From Roseimaritima sediminicola (lineage in GTDB: Bacteria > Planctomycetota > Planctomycetia > Pirellulales > Pirellulaceae), in assembly GCF_009618275.1 (NCBI RefSeq), contig NZ_WIAD01000008.1, forward strand, positions 81,675 to 145,674: a stretch of 64,000 nt of DNA, read 5' to 3'. Numbering within the stretch: the first letter of the stretch is position 1; each line of letters begins with the position of its first letter. The notes under the pieces were generated by a model that worked only from the letters and a program-made list of their open reading frames with translations, was not told where the DNA came from and did no database searches. The position numbers and the translations under genes are program-made. This document shows, piece by piece, positions 43,862 to 53,425 of this stretch.

Positions 43862-44702
43862 GTTAGGTTCTCCATAACGCCTCGTTGTATCTTCCCTCAA
43901 CCAGCGGTGCGTCGTTAACCGCCGATCTACTGGCCCGGTTGTCGCGCGAGGTTTCACAGCCGGTCCTGTGCGGCTGCCACAAACGTGGGGCGAATGTGGA
44001 TGAAAACTTCACTTGACGGCTGGGTCTGGGCCTGCCGGTTGCGTGGTGCAACGCTCTCTGGAACGGGATTCTCGCGGTATTAGTAAAAGTATCTTGCGGG
44101 CCGCAGAAAACACTGTCCCCGCCAGCAAGCGGTGGGGGCAGGGAAATGCGCGGCCCGAAAGCCCTAGGGTTGACGAGTCTCGGGCGACCCGGAGGGTCGC
44201 CGTACGGGCAGAAGCTGAGCGAGAACCGTTGCCGCGGGCCAGCGAAGTAGGCCTTGTGACAAACGATCCCACCCACGACCTACGACCGAAGCCGGCCGAG
44301 GCGTGAATCCCAGAATCCCCCCTGTCGTCGTGAAACAAGCGTCTTGACCGCCACCGATCAACCACCCCCGAAGGAGGCGGTAACCCGATCAAGACATGCC
44401 TGTCTGAAGATTAGTTTCGAGCAAAACCGGCCCAACTCTTTAAGGCGAATTATTAGGAACACCCGGACGTCTTCGGCTTGACCGTCAAGATCAATTCCAA
44501 AGGTGCTTCGCCATCGTGCGATTCCATTGCGATTTGCAAGGCAAACGCCGCCGAGCCGCCCCCGCGACAACCGGTGTCCGGAGCGCCGAGGCCGAAAAAG
44601 TTTTTTTCGAACCAGCCTGCAATACCATTATATACGCTTCCGGCAATCCCCCTCCGGTATCATGAAGGCTCCAACACGCTTCTTCATCAGGGGAGCCAAC
44701 GC
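43862..44702. other. 841-bp structured non-coding region
   Basis: The longest gap outside the MITE area. It has no credible gene, but strong pairing potential at 44097-44155: GGGCCGC...GCGGCCC encloses ctgtccccgcc/ggtgggggcag with a 7-nt loop. At 44181-44202, CGGGCGACCC-GGA-GGGTCGCCG is a further hairpin. Around 44342-44395 cttgaccgcc...ggcggt...tcaag can fold. It may be repeat DNA, a leader of the ROK gene or an unknown small RNA. I checked by eye for RNase P RNA, tmRNA and SRP RNA core sequences and did not find them. Confidence 0.45.
44606..44634 (+). promoter_or_regulatory. Possible promoter of the ROK gene
   Basis: TTCGAA (44606-44611) and TATATA (44629-44634) with a 17-bp spacer. Both hexamers match the sigma-70 consensus only partly. 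The start codon is about 65 bp downstream. Confidence 0.28.
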
Positions 44703-45776
44703 GTGCAGTACTTGATAGGCATCGATGTCGGCGGGACCACGTCGACGATCGCCGCGGGGTCGCCCGAGCGGCGCGTCGAATACGTCTCGCCTCAGTTCGC
44801 CACCCGCTCGGCCGACGGTCCGGCCGCCACGATCGCTGACCTCATGGCCGCGATCACGGCTTTCCTGAAGCAGCGCGGCGCCGCTCCCGGGGACATCGCT
44901 GCGGTGTCCTTGGCGACGCCGGGGCCGGCCACGCGCGACGGTGTCCTGTTGAAGACGCCCAACCTGGATCCCGAACAATGGAATCGCTGTCCGATCCGTC
45001 AACTGCTCGAGTCCGCCCTGGCGGCCGCCGGAGCGCCCGTGGCCGTGCGCTACCTGGGCGACGGTCAAGCCGCGGCGCTGGGCGAGTACGCCGTGCGCAA
45101 GCGTCTGCTGGATTGGCCCGAGGCCTGGAACACGCCGCTGCGGGGCAGCCGAGCCGACTTCGCCCCCGAACGACTGGATTCGATGTTCATGGTGGCCGTG
45201 GGCACAGGGCTGGGCGGCGGTGAAGTCCGCTGCGGTGCGGTCACGATCGGCCGCGAGGGTCGCGCCGGCCACGCCGGGCATATCTTCCTTCCCCACGATG
45301 CGTTCCGATACGCCCACGACCGTCAGTTTCGCGTCGGCAACGCCTGTTCCACGCTGGAGTCGGCCGTCTCGCTCTCGGCGCTGACCCATCAGTTGGAATT
45401 CCGCCTCGGCCTGCCCGAATGGCGGCAGCATCCGCTGCACCAGGTGCCGGGCAGTATGAAGGATCGGGCCAAGCGGCTGCGCGAGTTGGCCGCCGACGAC
45501 GACGGCCTGGCGCTGGAACTGCTGGATGACCAGGCTCGGGCCCTGGGGATCGGCTTGTTGCAGATCCAGTATCTGGGCGACTACGACCTGTTGGTGATCG
45601 GCGGCGGGGTGTGTGATCTGGCCGCCGGCCCCCGCCGGAGGTACCTGGAATCGGCTCGGGCTGCGTACCGGGAGCGGGCCTTGGATGGGTTCCGCGATTT
45701 CGATGGGTTTGCTTTCTCGATCTGTGGCGACCAAGCCAGCGTAATCGGTGCTTTACAGCACTGTTATCACGACTGA
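44703..45776 (+). CDS. ROK-family sugar kinase
   Basis: A 357-residue ASKHA-fold kinase of the ROK type (glucokinase-like). The ATP-binding start is IGIDVGGTTSTIAAGSPERR; further blocks are AVSLATPGPA, TPNLDPEQW and GDGQAAALGEYAVRK, where the Asp is the expected catalytic base. MVAVGTGLGGGEV is the second phosphate motif, and the conserved GHAGH follows. The usual ROK zinc site (CxCGxxGC) is degenerate: only one Cys remains, in VGNACSTLESAVS. The start is GTG 44703, with GGGGAG 7 bp upstream; upstream in-frame codons belong to the non-coding region. The sugar is unknown. It is followed by 231 bp and then the actA cluster. Confidence 0.88.
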   Translation: MQYLIGIDVGGTTSTIAAGSPERRVEYVSPQFATRSADGPAATIADLMAAITAFLKQRGAAPGDIAAVSLATPGPATRDGVLLKTPNLDPEQWNRCPIRQLLESALAAAGAPVAVRYLGDGQAAALGEYAVRKRLLDWPEAWNTPLRGSRADFAPERLDSMFMVAVGTGLGGGEVRCGAVTIGREGRAGHAGHIFLPHDAFRYAHDRQFRVGNACSTLESAVSLSALTHQLEFRLGLPEWRQHPLHQVPGSMKDRAKRLRELAADDDGLALELLDDQARALGIGLLQIQYLGDYDLLVIGGGVCDLAAGPRRRYLESARAAYRERALDGFRDFDGFAFSICGDQASVIGALQHCYHD

Positions 45777-45898
45777 AGCCTTGTCGCCTTTGGGGGCATA
45801 CGCTACGTTCTCCCGCGACTCTTCCGACGGCTGTAGCGACGAAGACACCCGGGCTCGGGAAAGCTGTGCGGCATTGTGTCGCGATAGCTTACGTGCCC

Positions 45899-45928
45899 TT
45901 GATACCAAGGTGTCCGCAACGCGATACT
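45899..45928 (+). promoter_or_regulatory. Candidate promoter of the act-cox operon
   Basis: TTGATA (45899-45904) and GATACT (45923-45928) with an 18-bp spacer, matching the sigma-70 consensus at 5 and 4 of 6 bases. It lies about 80 bp upstream of the actA start, in the only gap that could hold the operon promoter. Confidence 0.42.
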
Positions 45929-46007
45929 GCGTGCCGTCAGGAAGGATCGGCGGCCGCGTCCCGCACCTGTTACCCTCGTACATTTGGTGCCCATTCGGGC
46001 AATTGCT

Positions 46008-46691
46008 ATGGATCGCTTTCTATTCCCACGCTGGGTGAACCGTTTTCTGGTTTTGTTAGGCGGTGTGATTGCCGTTGGGGCTGTCTACGCCGGCACGCTG
46101 GGCGGTTTGATTACCGACCCGGACACACTGAACGTTGGCTACCAACCCACCCAGCCCGTTCCGTTTAGTCATGCCCTGCATGCGGGCCAGTTGCGGATGG
46201 ATTGTCGCTACTGCCACAACACCGTCTTCGAAGCCGCGCACGCCGCGGTTCCGCCCACGGCCACCTGCATCAATTGCCACAGCCCGATGGACGAGGCGTC
46301 CGGGCAGACGGCGCTGGCGGCGGTGCATGCCGAGAGCGACAAGCTGGCTCCGATTCACAACAGTTGGAAGACCGGACAGAGCGTGGACTGGAAACGGGTC
46401 CACAACCTGCCCGAGTTCGTTTATTTCAATCATGCGGCCCACGTCAATTCGGGCGTCAGCTGTGTCAGCTGTCACGGTCGCATCGACCAAATGGAAGTGG
46501 TCTATCAAGCCGAAGAGTTGTCGATGGCCTGGTGTATCGAATGCCACCGGGATCCCACGCCTCACCTGCGTCCGGTTGAGTTCGTTACCCAGTTGGACTG
46601 GGAACGCAGCGAGGACGATCCAACGGGTGAAGAACTGAAAGACAAACACCACATCAATCCGCAAGTTAACTGCGCCGTGTGTCACCGATGA
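46008..46691 (+). CDS. actA: Alternative complex III subunit ActA, pentaheme cytochrome c
   Basis: Periplasmic multiheme cytochrome c of alternative complex III, which oxidises menaquinol and reduces cytochrome c. The 227 residues contain one N-terminal membrane anchor (FLVLLGGVIAVGAVYAGTL) and five CxxCH sites: CRYCH, CINCH, CVSCH, CIECH and CAVCH, the last at the very end. Five hemes is the known count for ActA. FSHALHAGQLRMDCRYCH and YFNHAAHVNSGVSCVSCHG provide the distal His residues. Its stop overlaps the start of actB by ATGA. The gene heads a cluster that continues to coxD. Confidence 0.94.
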   Translation: MDRFLFPRWVNRFLVLLGGVIAVGAVYAGTLGGLITDPDTLNVGYQPTQPVPFSHALHAGQLRMDCRYCHNTVFEAAHAAVPPTATCINCHSPMDEASGQTALAAVHAESDKLAPIHNSWKTGQSVDWKRVHNLPEFVYFNHAAHVNSGVSCVSCHGRIDQMEVVYQAEELSMAWCIECHRDPTPHLRPVEFVTQLDWERSEDDPTGEELKDKHHINPQVNCAVCHR

Positions 46692-49600
46692 GCGAAAAAA
46701 ATACTGAGTCACCGAAGGCTCGCTACTGGCGCAGCCTGAACGAGATGCGGCAGAGTTCGGACTTTAGCCAATATATTGAGCGAGAGTTTCCGGTCGCCGC
46801 TTCGGAATACCCCGAAGGCGTCTCCCGTCGCCGCTGGATCCAAATGATGGGCGCCTCGTTGGCCCTCGGCGGAGCGATCGGGTGCCGCTATCCCGAAGAG
46901 AGCATCGCGCCGTTTGTGATTCGGCCCGAGGGTCGGGTTCCCGGCGAGGCGTACAGCCGTGCGACGAACTTCGAGTGGGCTGGCCGGGTCTACAACCTAC
47001 TGATCAGCTGCGTTGACGGGCGGCCGATCAAGGTCGAAGGCAACGACCAGCATCCCTTTGGTCGCGGCGGCACCGACGTCTATTCCCAGGCCTCGATCCT
47101 CAGCCTATACGACCCGGATCGGCTGGGCAGCGTGATGCAGTTTCGCGATGGCAAGATGCGTCCGGCCGAGTGGGACGATTTCGCCACGTATCTGCGGACG
47201 CTGACCCCGTCGCTGCGAGCCTCCGAAGGTCGCTCGTTGGCGGTGTTGATGGAATCCACCTCGTCGCCGTCGCTGGTGCGTATGTTGGAGGAGCTGCAGC
47301 AAGCCATGCCGCAGGCCACCCTCGTTCGCTACGACTCGGTGCGCAGCGACGTGATGCGCAAAGCCACGGCGCAGGCTATCGGTCGCGAAGGCGAGCCGGT
47401 TTTGGATCTGGCCAAAGCCGAGGTCGTCTTGACGGTGCAGGCCGACATCCTGGGCCAAGACCGCAATATGATCCACAACTCGCGCAGTTTTGTGGACGGC
47501 CGCCATCCGATGGAAGGCCAGATGAGCCGGCTGTATGCGGTCGAAGCCGGGTACACCAACACCGGCGCCACGGCCGACTCGCGCTTGGCGCTGCGTCCCT
47601 CGGACGCCATCGAATTCCTGGCTGCTCTGGAAGCAGCCCTCGACGGCGACGATCTTAGTACTGCGGACATCGACGGCGAGAAGGCTTACGACCTGCTTTC
47701 GCCCCAGGAACGTGCCGAGCGTTTCTTGGCCGTGGCGGCGGCGGACCTGGACGCCGCTGGAGACAAGGCGGTGGTCGTCGTCGGCGAACACCTCGGTGCC
47801 GATGCGGTGGCCGCCGGAATTCGCATCAATAACAAGCTCGGCTCGCTGAACAAACTGGTTCGCTTTGCCCAACCGGTCGACGCGTCCCTGAAGACCATCC
47901 ACGTGGCCGAGTTCCTCCAGCGGGCGGCCAGTGGCACGTTCGACAGCGTCCTGGTGCTGGGCAATAACCTGGCCTTTTCGGCACCCTCGGACCTCGACCT
48001 GGCCGGCGCGATTTCGCGGATCCGCAACAGCATCTACTGGGGCGAGTACGACGACGAGACCGCCGCCCTGTGCGACTGGCAATTGCCGGCCGCCCATCCG
48101 CTGGAGAGCTGGGGCGATACGATCAGCGACAGCGGCCACTACGGCGTCTGCCAGCCGCAGATCCTGCCCCTGCTGAACGGCCGGACCAGCCTGGAAGTGT
48201 TGGCGATGTTGTTGGAGAAACCCGACACCTCGCCCGAGGCGATCGTGCGGGCGACGGCCGACCAGATCGCGGGCAGCTCGCTGAGCAATCGGCAGTGGCG
48301 GACGCTGCTGCACGACGGCTACAGCGAAGAATTGAAGGTCGAGATCGCCGACGCCGAGTACACCGGCAGCGACGACCCGTTGAGCGATGGCACGCTGAGC
48401 GTGACCTACGAGATCAATCAGAACGATATCGAAATCGTCTTCACCGCTGCCGACGGCATCTACGACGGACGCTTCGCCAACAACGGTTGGCTGCAGGAGA
48501 TGCCTCAGGCGCTGACCAAGTTGACGTGGGACAACGCGGCGTTGATGAGCCCGCACACGGCCCGTCAATTGAAGGTCAAGCACGGCACGATGGTCGCCCT
48601 GCGTCGCGGAGAGGTCAGTCTGGAGGTACCGGTTTACGAAATGCCCGGCATGGCGCACGGCTGCACCGTGCTGGCGTACGGTTACGGTCGCACCCGTGCC
48701 GGCGCGATCGGCGGATTCAAGGATATGGACCTGCCGTCGGTTGGTACCGATGTGCGGCCGCTGCGAACCAGCGATTCGATGCTGGTCGCTTACAACATGG
48801 AGTCGCGACCGCGAACCGACGAGTACGAGCTGGCGACGACCCAGGACCACTGGGCGATCGACGAACTGGGCCGAGAAGAAGCCGAAGAGCGGAGCTACAA
48901 GCTGATCCGCGAAGGCACCCTGGCACTGCTGGAGAAAACCCCGCAGTTCACCGCCGCTAAAGCGCCCCATGTGCCCGACTATGACCACACCAAACTGTGG
49001 GAAAAGGAGCCGATGGAGGCGCTGCAGGAGGCGCCGGAGTTGGACTTTGTGCCGCAGTGGGGCATGTCGGTCGACCTGACCAAGTGCACCGGTTGCAACG
49101 CCTGCGTCATCGCTTGCCAGAGTGAAAACAATGTGCCGATCGTCGGCAAAGATCAGGTGCTCGATAGCCGCGAGATGCACTGGATGCGGATCGACCGCTA
49201 CTTCCAGGGCAATGAAGACAACGCCGACGTTGTGCAAGAACCCTTGATGTGCATGCACTGCGAAACGGCTCCTTGCGAACAAGTCTGTCCCGTGGCGGCC
49301 ACTGTGCACACCAACGAGGGCATCAACGCGATGGCCTACAACCGGTGTATCGGAACGCGGTACTGTGCCAACAACTGCCCGTTCAAGGTGCGGCGATTTA
49401 ACTACTTTAATTTCAACAGCGAAGTGGGCGTGGGCTACGGCATCGACGCCTTCCCCGGTTCGATCGAATCGGCTAACCGCAAACTGCAGCAGTTGGTGCT
49501 GAACCCCGAAGTCACCGTGCGTGGCCGAGGCGTGATGGAGAAATGCACCTACTGCATCCAGCGGGTCGAGGCCGCCAAGATTGACGCCCGCAAGGAAGGC

Positions 49601-49969
49601 CGCGCGATCCGCGACGGCGATGTGAAGACCGCTTGCCAGACCGCCTGCCCGACGCGAGCGATCGAATTCGGCAACATCGCCGATCCTCACAGCAAAGTCG
49701 CTCAGGCCCGCGAAGACGTGCGGACCTACGGCATGTTGCCGCAGTTGCGGGTCAAACCGCGAACGACCTACATGTCGCGGATCCGCAATACGCCGCCGCT
49801 GCTGATGACCACCGCTCAGATCAGCGACCTCAATACGTTGCACGAAAAGCTGCATCACCACGGCGATCACGGTGAGTCGCACGACGAGCATGCGGACGAT
49901 CACCATGACCACGAAGGCGATCACGACCACGATAACACCGATGCCAAGCCGGCTGGCGAGGCCCATTAA
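46688..49969 (+). CDS. actB: Alternative complex III subunit ActB, molybdopterin-oxidoreductase-like with iron-sulfur domain
   Basis: The large periplasmic subunit, a fusion of a molybdopterin-oxidoreductase-like body (about 60-760) and a ferredoxin-type domain (about 785-1000). A Tat signal SRRRWIQMMGASLALGGAIGC is near the N-terminus, and its GAIGC end looks like a lipobox, so a lipid anchor is possible. The cluster domain has CTGCNACVIAC (first Cys about residue 800), CMHCETAPCEQVCPVAA, CIGTRYCANNCPF and CTYCIQR with CQTACPT: four sets as in complex iron-sulfur enzymes. The body is known to lack Mo cofactor in studied ActB proteins. The tail is strongly His/Asp-rich (HHHGDHGE, HADDHHDHEGDHDHD). 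Length 1093. Start ATG 46688 overlaps actA. Confidence 0.94.
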   Translation: MSEKNTESPKARYWRSLNEMRQSSDFSQYIEREFPVAASEYPEGVSRRRWIQMMGASLALGGAIGCRYPEESIAPFVIRPEGRVPGEAYSRATNFEWAGRVYNLLISCVDGRPIKVEGNDQHPFGRGGTDVYSQASILSLYDPDRLGSVMQFRDGKMRPAEWDDFATYLRTLTPSLRASEGRSLAVLMESTSSPSLVRMLEELQQAMPQATLVRYDSVRSDVMRKATAQAIGREGEPVLDLAKAEVVLTVQADILGQDRNMIHNSRSFVDGRHPMEGQMSRLYAVEAGYTNTGATADSRLALRPSDAIEFLAALEAALDGDDLSTADIDGEKAYDLLSPQERAERFLAVAAADLDAAGDKAVVVVGEHLGADAVAAGIRINNKLGSLNKLVRFAQPVDASLKTIHVAEFLQRAASGTFDSVLVLGNNLAFSAPSDLDLAGAISRIRNSIYWGEYDDETAALCDWQLPAAHPLESWGDTISDSGHYGVCQPQILPLLNGRTSLEVLAMLLEKPDTSPEAIVRATADQIAGSSLSNRQWRTLLHDGYSEELKVEIADAEYTGSDDPLSDGTLSVTYEINQNDIEIVFTAADGIYDGRFANNGWLQEMPQALTKLTWDNAALMSPHTARQLKVKHGTMVALRRGEVSLEVPVYEMPGMAHGCTVLAYGYGRTRAGAIGGFKDMDLPSVGTDVRPLRTSDSMLVAYNMESRPRTDEYELATTQDHWAIDELGREEAEERSYKLIREGTLALLEKTPQFTAAKAPHVPDYDHTKLWEKEPMEALQEAPELDFVPQWGMSVDLTKCTGCNACVIACQSENNVPIVGKDQVLDSREMHWMRIDRYFQGNEDNADVVQEPLMCMHCETAPCEQVCPVAATVHTNEGINAMAYNRCIGTRYCANNCPFKVRRFNYFNFNSEVGVGYGIDAFPGSIESANRKLQQLVLNPEVTVRGRGVMEKCTYCIQRVEAAKIDARKEGRAIRDGDVKTACQTACPTRAIEFGNIADPHSKVAQAREDVRTYGMLPQLRVKPRTTYMSRIRNTPPLLMTTAQISDLNTLHEKLHHHGDHGESHDEHADDHHDHEGDHDHDNTDAKPAGEAH

Positions 49970-50051
49970 TCCATCGCGTCCCGCCCCGCGGGAGCTGATC
50001 CAGGCTCGCCGAGCTTCGTTTATCCTTCATTCACGTACGTAACGCAAAACC

Positions 50052-51476
50052 ATGTCCATCGCTGCCGTACAAGGCTCAGACAACACGCTGGAGCGACCCG
50101 GTGAACGGGCGCCGCTGGTGTTGGGTGACACCACGTTTCACACCATCACCGAGTCGGTTTGTCAGATCGCCGAACGCAAACCCAGCAAGCTGTGGGTGGC
50201 CGGTTTTCTGGTCTCCGCCCACCTGGCGGGATTTTTCGGAATCCTGGTCCTGTACCTGATCTACACCGGCGTCGGCGTATGGGGAAACCAGGCGCCGGTC
50301 TTCTGGGGTTGGCCGATCGTGAACTTTGTGTTCTGGGTCGGGATCGGGCACGCCGGCACGTTGATCAGCGCGATTCTGTTCCTGTTCCGACAGGAATGGC
50401 GTACCAGCATCAACCGCGCGGCCGAGGCGATGACGATCTTTGCCGTGATCTGTGCGGGATCGTTCCCGGGCATCCACGTCGGCCGGGCCTGGTTGGCATA
50501 TTGGCTGGCGCCTTATCCCAGTTTGAACCTCTGGATGTGGCCACAGTTCCGCAGCCCCCTGCTGTGGGACGTGTTCGCCGTCAGCACCTACGGTTCGGTG
50601 TCCGCGGCGTTCTGGTACATGGGGATGATTCCCGACTTGGCCACGCTGCGTGACCGAGCCCGCAACCCCTACCGGCGGTTTGCCTACGGCATCTTGGCCC
50701 TGGGCTGGTCGGGTTCGTCCCGCCACTGGTTGCGTTACGAAAAGGCCTACGCCCTGTTGGCCGCCCTGGCCGCCCCGTTGGTGCTCAGCGTGCACACGAT
50801 CGTGTCGTTTGACTTCGCGGTCAGCCAGGTGCCCGGTTGGCACACGACGATCTTCCCACCCTACTTCGTCGCCGGAGCGATCTTCAGTGGTTTCGCGATG
50901 GTCTTGACCCTGATGATCCCCGCCCGATCGCTGCTGAACCTCAAGCACCTGATCACGCTGCGGCACTTGGAGAACATGTGCAAGATCATCCTGGCAACGG
51001 GATCGATCGTGGGCCTTGCCTACGGTACGGAGTTCTTCATCGCTTGGTACGGTCAGGTCCGAGAAGAATCGTTCGCCTTTATCAACCGAGCTTTCGGGCC
51101 TTACGCCTGGGCCTACTGGATCATGATTACGTGCAACGTCATCAGCCCCCAGTTGTTCTGGTTCCGACGGTTCCGCACCGATCCGGTGTTGATCTTCATC
51201 GTCACGATCTTCGTCAACATCGGGATGTGGTTCGAACGGTTCGTGATCGTGGTCAGCAGTTTGTCGCGTGATTACCTGCCCAGTGCCTGGGGATACTTTA
51301 CGCCGACCTGGGTCGACTGGGGGATGTTGATCGGATCATTTGGGTTGTTCTTTACCCTGTTTCTGTTGTTCTGCCGCCTGATGCCGGTCATCAACATGGC
51401 GGAAACCAAAGCCACGCTTGCCCATGAGATGCACGTGCGGCACTTGACCGAACACGCCCAGCACGAAGCGGAATGA
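50052..51476 (+). CDS. actC: Alternative complex III subunit ActC, NrfD-like membrane subunit
   Basis: A 474-residue integral membrane protein of the NrfD/PsrC family that carries the quinol site of the complex. About ten hydrophobic helices are visible, for example [73 protein letters not shown] and [19 protein letters not shown]. Conserved charged or His residues lie in [15 protein letters not shown] and [10 protein letters not shown]. The length fits ActC. It starts 82 bp after actB and its stop overlaps the next start (ATGA at 51473). Paired with ActF it should frame the membrane part of the complex. Confidence 0.94.
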   Translation: MSIAAVQGSDNTLERPGERAPLVLGDTTFHTITESVCQIAERKPSKLWVAGFLVSAHLAGFFGILVLYLIYTGVGVWGNQAPVFWGWPIVNFVFWVGIGHAGTLISAILFLFRQEWRTSINRAAEAMTIFAVICAGSFPGIHVGRAWLAYWLAPYPSLNLWMWPQFRSPLLWDVFAVSTYGSVSAAFWYMGMIPDLATLRDRARNPYRRFAYGILALGWSGSSRHWLRYEKAYALLAALAAPLVLSVHTIVSFDFAVSQVPGWHTTIFPPYFVAGAIFSGFAMVLTLMIPARSLLNLKHLITLRHLENMCKIILATGSIVGLAYGTEFFIAWYGQVREESFAFINRAFGPYAWAYWIMITCNVISPQLFWFRRFRTDPVLIFIVTIFVNIGMWFERFVIVVSSLSRDYLPSAWGYFTPTWVDWGMLIGSFGLFFTLFLLFCRLMPVINMAETKATLAHEMHVRHLTEHAQHEAE

Positions 51477-53380
51477 AAGACGAAACCATGGCTGAAATTG
51501 AAGAACAAGAAACGATTCACGGATTGACCGCCGAATTCGACACCGTCGATGGGCTGCTGGCCGCCGCACGGCGCGTCCGCGACGCCGGTTACACCCTGAC
51601 CGATGCCTTCACGCCCTTCCCGGTGCACGGCATCGACAAGGCGCTGGGCATCCGGCCGACCCGCCTGCCCTGGATCACCCTGACCGGTGGTCTGATCGGT
51701 TGCATGACCGGTTTGACGATGCAGATCTGGATGAACGGGATCGATTACCAGTACATCATCTCCGGCAAGCCCTTTGTCAGCCTGCCGGCGTTCATCCCGG
51801 TCTCGTTCGAGTTGACGATTCTGTTGGCTGCGTTCTCGTCGTTCCTGGGGATGTTGGCCCTGAATCGCCTGCCGCGATTCAGCAATCCGCTGTTCACCAA
51901 TCCGCGTTTTGACCGCGCCACCGATGACCGGTTTTTCTTGTTCATCGATGCCAAAGACAAACGGTTTGAACTGGACGGTGCCCGAGATCTGTTGACCGAT
52001 TGCGGCTCGCCTCACGTCACCCCGGTGGTCGAAGACGACACGCCGACGCACATCCCACGACCGATTTTCTACATCCTGTGTACGCTGGCGATCCTGGCGC
52101 TGGTGCCGCCGGTGTTGATCGCGCGAATGCGAGTCACCCGCAGCAGTAGCCCGCGATTCCACGTCTTCTATGACATGGATTTCTCGCCCGCCAAGGATGC
52201 TCAGAGCCGGACTACGCTGTTCGCCGACGGTCGCTCGATGCGACCCGACGTCCCGGGTACGGTCGCTCGCGGCCAGTTGGAATACGGCTTGGATTTCAAC
52301 ACCGGGATCGACATGGAAGCCCTCGCCCAACTGGACCCGCAGCGAGCCCAACGATTGGTCGCCGCCGTCCAGCCGCCTAGCGACGAGGAACCCGCCGAAG
52401 ACGAACCCGTCGTCGAAGAAACCACCGTTGAAGACGAGCCGGCCGAGGGTGACGAACCCGCCGAAGGTGACGAACCCGCCGAGGGTGATGAACCCGCCGA
52501 GGGCGACGAGCCCGCCGAGGGCGAAATGAGCGAGACGCCAGCTGAGCAGCCCGCCGAGGACGACGCTCCCGCCGAGGACGACGCTCCCGCCGAGGACGAC
52601 GCTCCTGCCGGGGACGACAAGCCCGCCGGGGACGATGAGCCTGCCGAGGGAGACGCGGACGACGCGCCCGCTGAGCAGCCCGCCGCGGCCGACGAAGACC
52701 AAAGCGAGATGCAGGATGAAGCTCCGGCCGAGGAAGCGGCCGCCCAAGACGCTCCGGCGGCTGGCGAAGAAGCTGCGGCGGCTGACGAAGAAGCTCCGGC
52801 GGCCGGCGAAGACGCGCCGGCGATGGAAGCCGAGGCGGCGGCGGAACCGGCCGCCGAGGGCGCGGCCACCGCGGTCGACAACACACCGTGGCTGGAGCAG
52901 AATCCGTTGCCGATCACGATGGCCAACCTGCGGCGTGGTCAGAACCAGTTCAACATCTACTGTGCGGTCTGTCACGGCCGAGACGGCAGTGGCACCGGGC
53001 TGGTTTCGCTGCGAGCCCAGAAGATTCTGTCTCCGACCTGGGTCCCGCCGACCAAGCTGTACAACGTGGATCTCGCAGCGGAAAGCTACCCGGACGGCAA
53101 ACTGTTCAACACGATCACGCACGGGATCCGCAAGATGCCCGGTTACGGTGCCCAGATCACCGCCGACGACCGCTGGGCGATCGTCGCCTATGTTCGTGCC
53201 CTGCAGGGCAGCCGCAACGCCGATGCGTTCGCCGAACTCGTTCCGGCCGAGGAGCGGGAGCGACTGGAGCTGCTGCAGCAGCAACGCCAGCAGCGGCTGG
53301 AGGAAGAAGCCGCTGCGGCGGCGGCCCAAGCAGCCGAGCAAGCGGCCACCGCGGCCACCGCGGCAAACCCGAACAGCTAG
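51473..53380 (+). CDS. Fused ActD-ActE: DUF3341 membrane subunit plus monoheme cytochrome c
   Basis: A 635-residue fusion of two alternative complex III subunits that are usually separate. Residues 1-210 are ActD (DUF3341): [19 protein letters not shown], then helices [16 protein letters not shown] and [20 protein letters not shown] third helix ([18 protein letters not shown]) and a DMDFSP segment belong to the ActE part. Residues about 300-467 are an acidic Glu/Asp/Pro/Ala linker made of DEPAEG and DDAPAE repeats. Residues about 475-600 are a cytochrome c domain with CAVCH (Cys497) and methionine in RKMPGYG. A Gln/Ala-rich helix ends the protein. ATG 51473 overlaps actC; ATG 51488 is possible. 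The order act A-B-C-DE-F supports the assignment. Confidence 0.9.
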   Translation: MKDETMAEIEEQETIHGLTAEFDTVDGLLAAARRVRDAGYTLTDAFTPFPVHGIDKALGIRPTRLPWITLTGGLIGCMTGLTMQIWMNGIDYQYIISGKPFVSLPAFIPVSFELTILLAAFSSFLGMLALNRLPRFSNPLFTNPRFDRATDDRFFLFIDAKDKRFELDGARDLLTDCGSPHVTPVVEDDTPTHIPRPIFYILCTLAILALVPPVLIARMRVTRSSSPRFHVFYDMDFSPAKDAQSRTTLFADGRSMRPDVPGTVARGQLEYGLDFNTGIDMEALAQLDPQRAQRLVAAVQPPSDEEPAEDEPVVEETTVEDEPAEGDEPAEGDEPAEGDEPAEGDEPAEGEMSETPAEQPAEDDAPAEDDAPAEDDAPAGDDKPAGDDEPAEGDADDAPAEQPAAADEDQSEMQDEAPAEEAAAQDAPAAGEEAAAADEEAPAAGEDAPAMEAEAAAEPAAEGAATAVDNTPWLEQNPLPITMANLRRGQNQFNIYCAVCHGRDGSGTGLVSLRAQKILSPTWVPPTKLYNVDLAAESYPDGKLFNTITHGIRKMPGYGAQITADDRWAIVAYVRALQGSRNADAFAELVPAEERERLELLQQQRQQRLEEEAAAAAAQAAEQAATAATAANPNS

Positions 53381-53425
53381 TCCATCAGCAACCTAAACAG
53401 TCATTTTCGTATTTGGTGAACCCAA

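Noticed and set aside
47105..49966. A 953-codon frame antisense to actB
   Set aside because: Shadow frame; actB has clear cluster motifs and operon context.
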